A stretch of DNA of 7,070 bases from Christensenella sp. UBA6420 (GTDB lineage Bacteria > Bacillota > Clostridia > Christensenellales > DTU072), in NCBI GenBank assembly GCA_002439705.1, contig DJPE01000081.1:30827-37896 (forward strand), written 5' to 3'. Positions 5,401-7,070 of the stretch are shown piece by piece. The notes below the pieces were generated by a model, which was not told the DNA's origin, did no database searches, and saw only the letters and a list, made by a program, of their open reading frames with translations. Each line of letters starts with the position of its first letter. The stretch's first letter is position 1. A program made the position numbers and the translations under genes.

Positions 5401-7070
5401 GTAGTTTGCGGCGAGTGAATATTCCGCGTTGTAAGATTCGTTGAAATATTGACCTATCGCTATATTGTAGGCTGCGTTGAGAGAAGTTCCGTCCGCCGCC
5501 TTAATTTCGGTAAAGGTAGAAGAGTAGGTACTGCCGGAAGTTACGTTAAAGGCGTAAACGTAGTGCTTGGCTCCGTCGTAAGCGACGGAATATCCTTTCA
5601 TATCCACGTCTTCTATATCGCCCTTTTCGATGGTGACTACCACCGTTCCGCTCCACGAATAATAGTTTTCGGTGGCTTCCACGCGGGCGGTCACGTTGTA
5701 GATACCTTTTTCGCCGTAGTTCTTGACGCCGTTATTGCCGTTTACGCTTGCGTGAGAAGTTTCGCCGCCGGAGTAAATTACGGGCATCGCCAGATCCGGG
5801 TCGAACGGGAAAGTAAACGACGTGCCGACAGAGAACGCCCCGTCCGTCGTAGTCCAGAGTAAGAAGTCGCTTTCTTCCGACGAAGAAACGAAGAAGTATC
5901 TCGATTCGCCCGACTTATATTTCCAACCGTAAGAACCGGAGAAGAAAATATTGTCGATATACGCTTTTTCTATCGTGAGCTGACGGACGTTGTCGCCGAG
6001 AGAGTAGTTGTTTTCGAGTTCCGCTACGGTAAAGCGGGCTTCGAGATTGTAAGTGCCTGCGTTACGGAAGACAGCCGTCGAGCCGTCGCTTACTTTCGTA
6101 AAGGTAGCGGAAAGGTAATTTACGTTTTCGTAGGCAGTTATGTCGTCGCCCCTTAAACTTACGGTAGCGGATACGTTTTCGCCTTGGTCGGTTCCGTTAT
6201 AAACGTAAGTCTTCGCGGCAAGCCCCGACCAGTTCACGGCGGTTTGCGCTTTGGAGATGACGAAAGTTTCCGCAGACGATTCTATACCGTAGTTGGTCAA
6301 TATGTGGTCGTCGGTTATACCGCTCTTTTCTATATCCACTGTCGCTTCGTAAGTACCCGCGTTGCGGTAGATTGCGTCGGTTACGGGAGTAGCAAGCAAA
6401 TTGCCGTCGCCGTCCTTTATCATAGTCAAGGTTACCGCAAAGATAATCTGACCTTTGTTTTCGGCAGTTATGTCGCTGCCTACCGCTCTTATAAACGCCG
6501 TTATCGACATTTCTATACCCGAATAAACGACGCTCTGTTGCGACCAGTTTATGGAAGTGGACGCGGGAAGAATTAAATAAACGTCGTTTTCTTCCATAAA
6601 GGCGGTAAAGTCAAGGTCGGTTATAGAATAGTTATCGGAGTCGGTACCCGAAAGGCTGAACAGTACCTTCTTTGCTTCGGTCACGTTCTTCGAGTCGTAA
6701 TAAGCGTACAAAGTCACCGAGTCGCCGGATATAAGACCGTTGCTTTCGGCAAGACCGTAAGGATTATTTATGTAGTTTACGTTGCCGTCGTAGTGTTTCT
6801 GCCACGAGTAGAAGTCTTCCGACACGGACAAAACCTTTTTAGTAATCGTTCCCGAAGAGAGAGCGGGGAGAATATAGTTGTTGACGAGATATTCGTATCC
6901 GCTTGCGGGGATAGCCGTTATTATAACAGCCTTGTTTTCGCCCGCGTTTTTCGAGTCGTAAGAAGCGGTAAAGTCAAGGAGTCCTGCGTCGGCTTCCGCA
7001 AGTCCCGTAATTTCGCCTATCGCGGCTTCGTCCGTACCGTCGTAAACTTTTTCGGTAGAACCGCCCGTAC
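2470..7070 (-). CDS. Large YDG/MBG-module and GLUG-repeat extracellular protein (5' end outside window)
   Basis: The minus-strand frame is open from the right edge to a TGA at 2472-2470, giving 1532 visible residues; the true start lies beyond 7070. A TTG at 6831-6829 could be read as a start, but the frame and a complete YDG module continue upstream of it, so it is an internal Leu. Visible domains in order are: two YDG-type modules (residues 1-172, Y-D-G at 9-11 and 93-95); about eight Ig-like MBG/YDG modules (about 180-1041); a divergent module with a helix-like insert (1042-1143); a GLUG beta-solenoid (1143-1376) with F-Y-G-N-Y-D-G-N-G near 1206; and a C-terminal tail ending I-R-K-E-S. There is no enzyme motif, LPXTG, dockerin or terminal membrane segment. 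Such architectures are known in bacterial adhesin-like surface proteins, so an extracellular adhesive or structural role is inferred, with unknown ligand. Only six Cys are visible. It is the upstream partner of the signal-peptide gene that starts two bases after its stop. Confidence 0.93.
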   Translation of the reverse strand, partial: TGGSTEKVYDGTDEAAIGEITGLAEADAGLLDFTASYDSKNAGENKAVIITAIPASGYEYLVNNYILPALSSGTITKKVLSVSEDFYSWQKHYDGNVNYINNPYGLAESNGLISGDSVTLYAYYDSKNVTEAKKVLFSLSGTDSDNYSITDLDFTAFMEENDVYLILPASTSINWSQQSVVYSGIEMSITAFIRAVGSDITAENKGQIIFAVTLTMIKDGDGNLLATPVTDAIYRNAGTYEATVDIEKSGITDDHILTNYGIESSAETFVISKAQTAVNWSGLAAKTYVYNGTDQGENVSATVSLRGDDITAYENVNYLSATFTKVSDGSTAVFRNAGTYNLEARFTVAELENNYSLGDNVRQLTIEKAYIDNIFFSGSYGWKYKSGESRYFFVSSSEESDFLLWTTTDGAFSVGTSFTFPFDPDLAMPVIYSGGETSHASVNGNNGVKNYGEKGIYNVTARVEATENYYSWSGTVVVTIEKGDIEDVDMKGYSVAYDGAKHYVYAFNVTSGSTYSSTFTEIKAADGTSLNAAYNIAIGQYFNESYNAEYSLAANYATDAGIYVINATIRDSSGNYNDLVIDDVQLIITQRESSVTWEYDDQAEPDFTYDATDQTPYVKARILKVNEEGSTSRNIYLAISVLLTDEIDVYADLKTIFAVAGNYEFTASFDETNAEYEKLRNNYSLTNHVVNVEMKKYTVSIEWYYDCSHGQNVVYNPDEPCVYDATTHGVKAVGIGLLGATMPIKASEQSVFSAVNAGMYVAAISEIEEVNPDVVTINGVAYSLKYNLNYRLTDNTCRWSIAKRPISVSIDSSSVLKKYYDGKASFPKADVPEITFSETSEDNTVSIIIKYALTAASPSESFIIYRLTNVIESDKSIINLPITEIIANKSNVLATSATIIFGALDIDSEYSNYTFDSDVSGIILQAEDLICPLPITVMLKNKSHVYNGKTFAKSFNEELDLSAIDLFELLNGVNGNKIAELVKGNKVVGNVSIGGYVDAGKYTLTFTDITSYDGDNATNYDFTVTDAEYEITRRKIAIKYGGLLQSLKQTFVDVTATVVPAESDLSDIDFDLSDMTTAEKVAALEALLSADSFSVSVTNSWKNSSFYKYARIVGGENAGLDVTSANDNYVFDQPVLQITFIKVIDDSTYAFAVENADDIKNLDADSVGLTQTRNDYGVGVIPSYVQQNDVDGVISGAYSSITSVKDFYGNYDGNGYFIRGFNVLQIRDELSDDRFYFGFFARITEGTIQNVNFADVNGYVSGDVTSTGLLAGYVGPSVTVSNVRFYGTLFADINRADGNIAAVGGVIGQTEGCSVSNVDSAIKVTVRASGQSVIHFGGFAGQAVNGDYANVRAFTDASVFYAAASSLYGGIFGSKSGESISATGISYLSSSLYVYDGENASLRNSAYGNVTDTTGEKTYSDFKSFANADKTVNLMVRDYLLPANNDGTDSSPVEITSFRQISLITAYPYMSFKIVKSVTTPIKITTCHRGFYGKLTYADGATLYASHPYNTSDVNLIDAARDVTVIFIRKES
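2473..2940 (-). other. C-terminal tail of the upstream gene without visible anchor
   Basis: Residues 1377-1532 follow the last clear GLUG turn. Near 1443-1456 the sequence D-S-S-P-V-E-I-T-S-F-R-Q-I resembles the first strand of another GLUG lead-in, and F-Y-G-K-L near 1490 resembles its F-x-G turn, so this may be a degenerate second module. The protein ends in a beta-like strand, V-T-V-I-F-I-R-K-E-S. I see no LPXTG, no hydrophobic segment with a basic tail, and no SLH or dockerin motif. Confidence 0.5.
2475..2481 (-). promoter_or_regulatory. Ribosome binding site of the downstream gene, inside the end of the upstream gene
   Basis: On the minus strand this reads AAGGAAA; AAGGA is separated by nine bases from the ATG at 2467. 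It is formed by the Lys-Glu-Ser codons that end the upstream gene, followed by TGA, two bases (CG) and ATG. This supports the chosen start and suggests that ribosomes finishing the upstream gene re-initiate on the downstream one. No other start with a comparable site is seen nearby. Confidence 0.8.
2941..3642 (-). other. GLUG-type beta-solenoid domain (upstream gene, residues 1143-1376)
   Basis: The region opens with Y-A-F-A-V-E-N-A-D-D-I-K-N-L and a Q-Q-N-D-V-D-G strand, the usual lead-in of GLUG regions, then F-Y-G-N-Y-D-G-N-G-Y-F-I-R-G-F. It goes on with G-F-F-A-R-I-T-E-G-T-I-Q-N-V, S-T-G-L-L-A-G-Y-V, V-G-G-V-I-G-Q, F-G-G-F-A-G-Q and Y-G-G-I-F-G-S. These G-x-x-x-G turns at about 30-50-residue spacing match the GLUG motif known from IgA-peptidase-like and adhesin surface proteins. 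No peptidase signature accompanies it here. Confidence 0.82.
3946..6531 (-). repeat. Array of about eight Ig-like MBG/YDG modules (upstream gene, residues 180-1041)
   Basis: Module entry motifs are visible at V-V-Y-S-G (180), V-Y-N-G-T-D (288), V-A-Y-D-G (495), F-T-Y-D-A-T-D (607), C-V-Y-D-A-T (721), K-Y-Y-D-G-K (818) and H-V-Y-N-G-K (944). Most modules contain an A-G-x-Y turn (for example R-N-A-G-T-Y, twice; D-A-G-I-Y; D-A-G-K-Y) and N-Y-S-L or a similar strand, and close with I-x-K or a variant before the next Trp or Tyr strand. The module at about 375-484 lacks the usual entry motif. Spacing is about 90-120 residues. The pattern is that of stacked beta-sandwich domains that extend a surface protein away from the cell; binding function is not shown. 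Confidence 0.72.
6553..7070 (-). repeat. Two tandem YDG-type modules (upstream gene, visible residues 1-172)
   Basis: The first module shows E-K-V-Y-D-G-T, then D-F-T-A-S-Y-D-S-K-N-A-G-E-N-K, then N-N-Y and a closing G-T-I-T-K-K strand. This is the order expected of a YDG domain. The second follows directly with K-H-Y-D-G-N, Y-A-Y-Y-D-S-K-N, D-N-Y-S-I and a longer, more hydrophobic end. The shared Y-D-S-K-N core keeps 11 identical bases at 6950-6960 and 6689-6699. More modules may lie beyond the right edge. Confidence 0.8.

Noticed and set aside
4885..5418. Plus-strand open frame of 177 codons
   Set aside because: Antisense to Ig-like modules of gene 1, with Val/Arg-rich low-complexity translation and no domain or operon context.
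6829..6831. TTG as the start codon of the large upstream gene
   Set aside because: The frame is open for 79 more codons to the window edge and encodes a full YDG module there; the residue after the module's closing K-K-V strand is simply Leu.
2470..7070. IgA-specific metallopeptidase assignment because of the GLUG motifs
   Set aside because: GLUG motifs occur in such peptidases, but no H-E-x-x-H or other protease motif is visible in the 1532 residues.

Overview
The window is coding almost from end to end, all on the minus strand. It holds the 3' part of one very large gene (gene 1, entering at the right edge) and, after two spacer bases, the 5' part of a second large gene (gene 2, leaving at the left edge). 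There is no promoter-sized gap and I see no RNA gene, insertion sequence, CRISPR array or terminator. The junction reads TGA-CG-ATG, with a Shine-Dalgarno-like AAGGA inside the last codons of gene 1, so the two genes look like one transcription unit with coupled translation.

Both products look like exported, multi-domain, all-beta surface or secreted proteins. Gene 1 (at least 1532 residues, N-terminus missing) is a string of roughly ten immunoglobulin-like modules of the YDG/MBG kind. Each has a Y-D-G, Y-N-G or Y-D-A entry motif, a later Asn-Tyr, and a closing strand often ending in I-x-K. They are followed by a C-terminal GLUG-type beta-solenoid and a tail with no visible anchor. Gene 2 (at least 822 residues, C-terminus missing) starts with a clear signal peptide. 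It continues into a parallel-beta-helix-like region with G-G-x-F/I turns, one InlB-B-like (Listeria-Bacteroides, Flg_new) repeat ending in G-W, one Ig-like module, and an array of at least four 71-83-residue repeats with an A-Y-Y-N-type core that runs off the left edge.

The combination of YDG/MBG modules, GLUG motifs, InlB-B repeats and L-x-D-Y-x-L/A-Y-Y-N repeats is typical of surface proteins of gut Clostridia and related Firmicutes. The AAGGA ribosome site and a G+C content somewhere in the upper 40s percent by eye fit an uncultured clostridial lineage. This is inference; there is no taxonomic marker here. Glu is almost always GAA, and the codon use leaves several long but spurious open frames on the plus strand.

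The two genes probably supply a pair of co-expressed extracellular fibre or adhesin-like proteins. Nothing in the window identifies a ligand, an enzyme activity or an anchoring system. The decisive parts, the N-terminus of gene 1 and the C-terminus of gene 2, lie outside the window.
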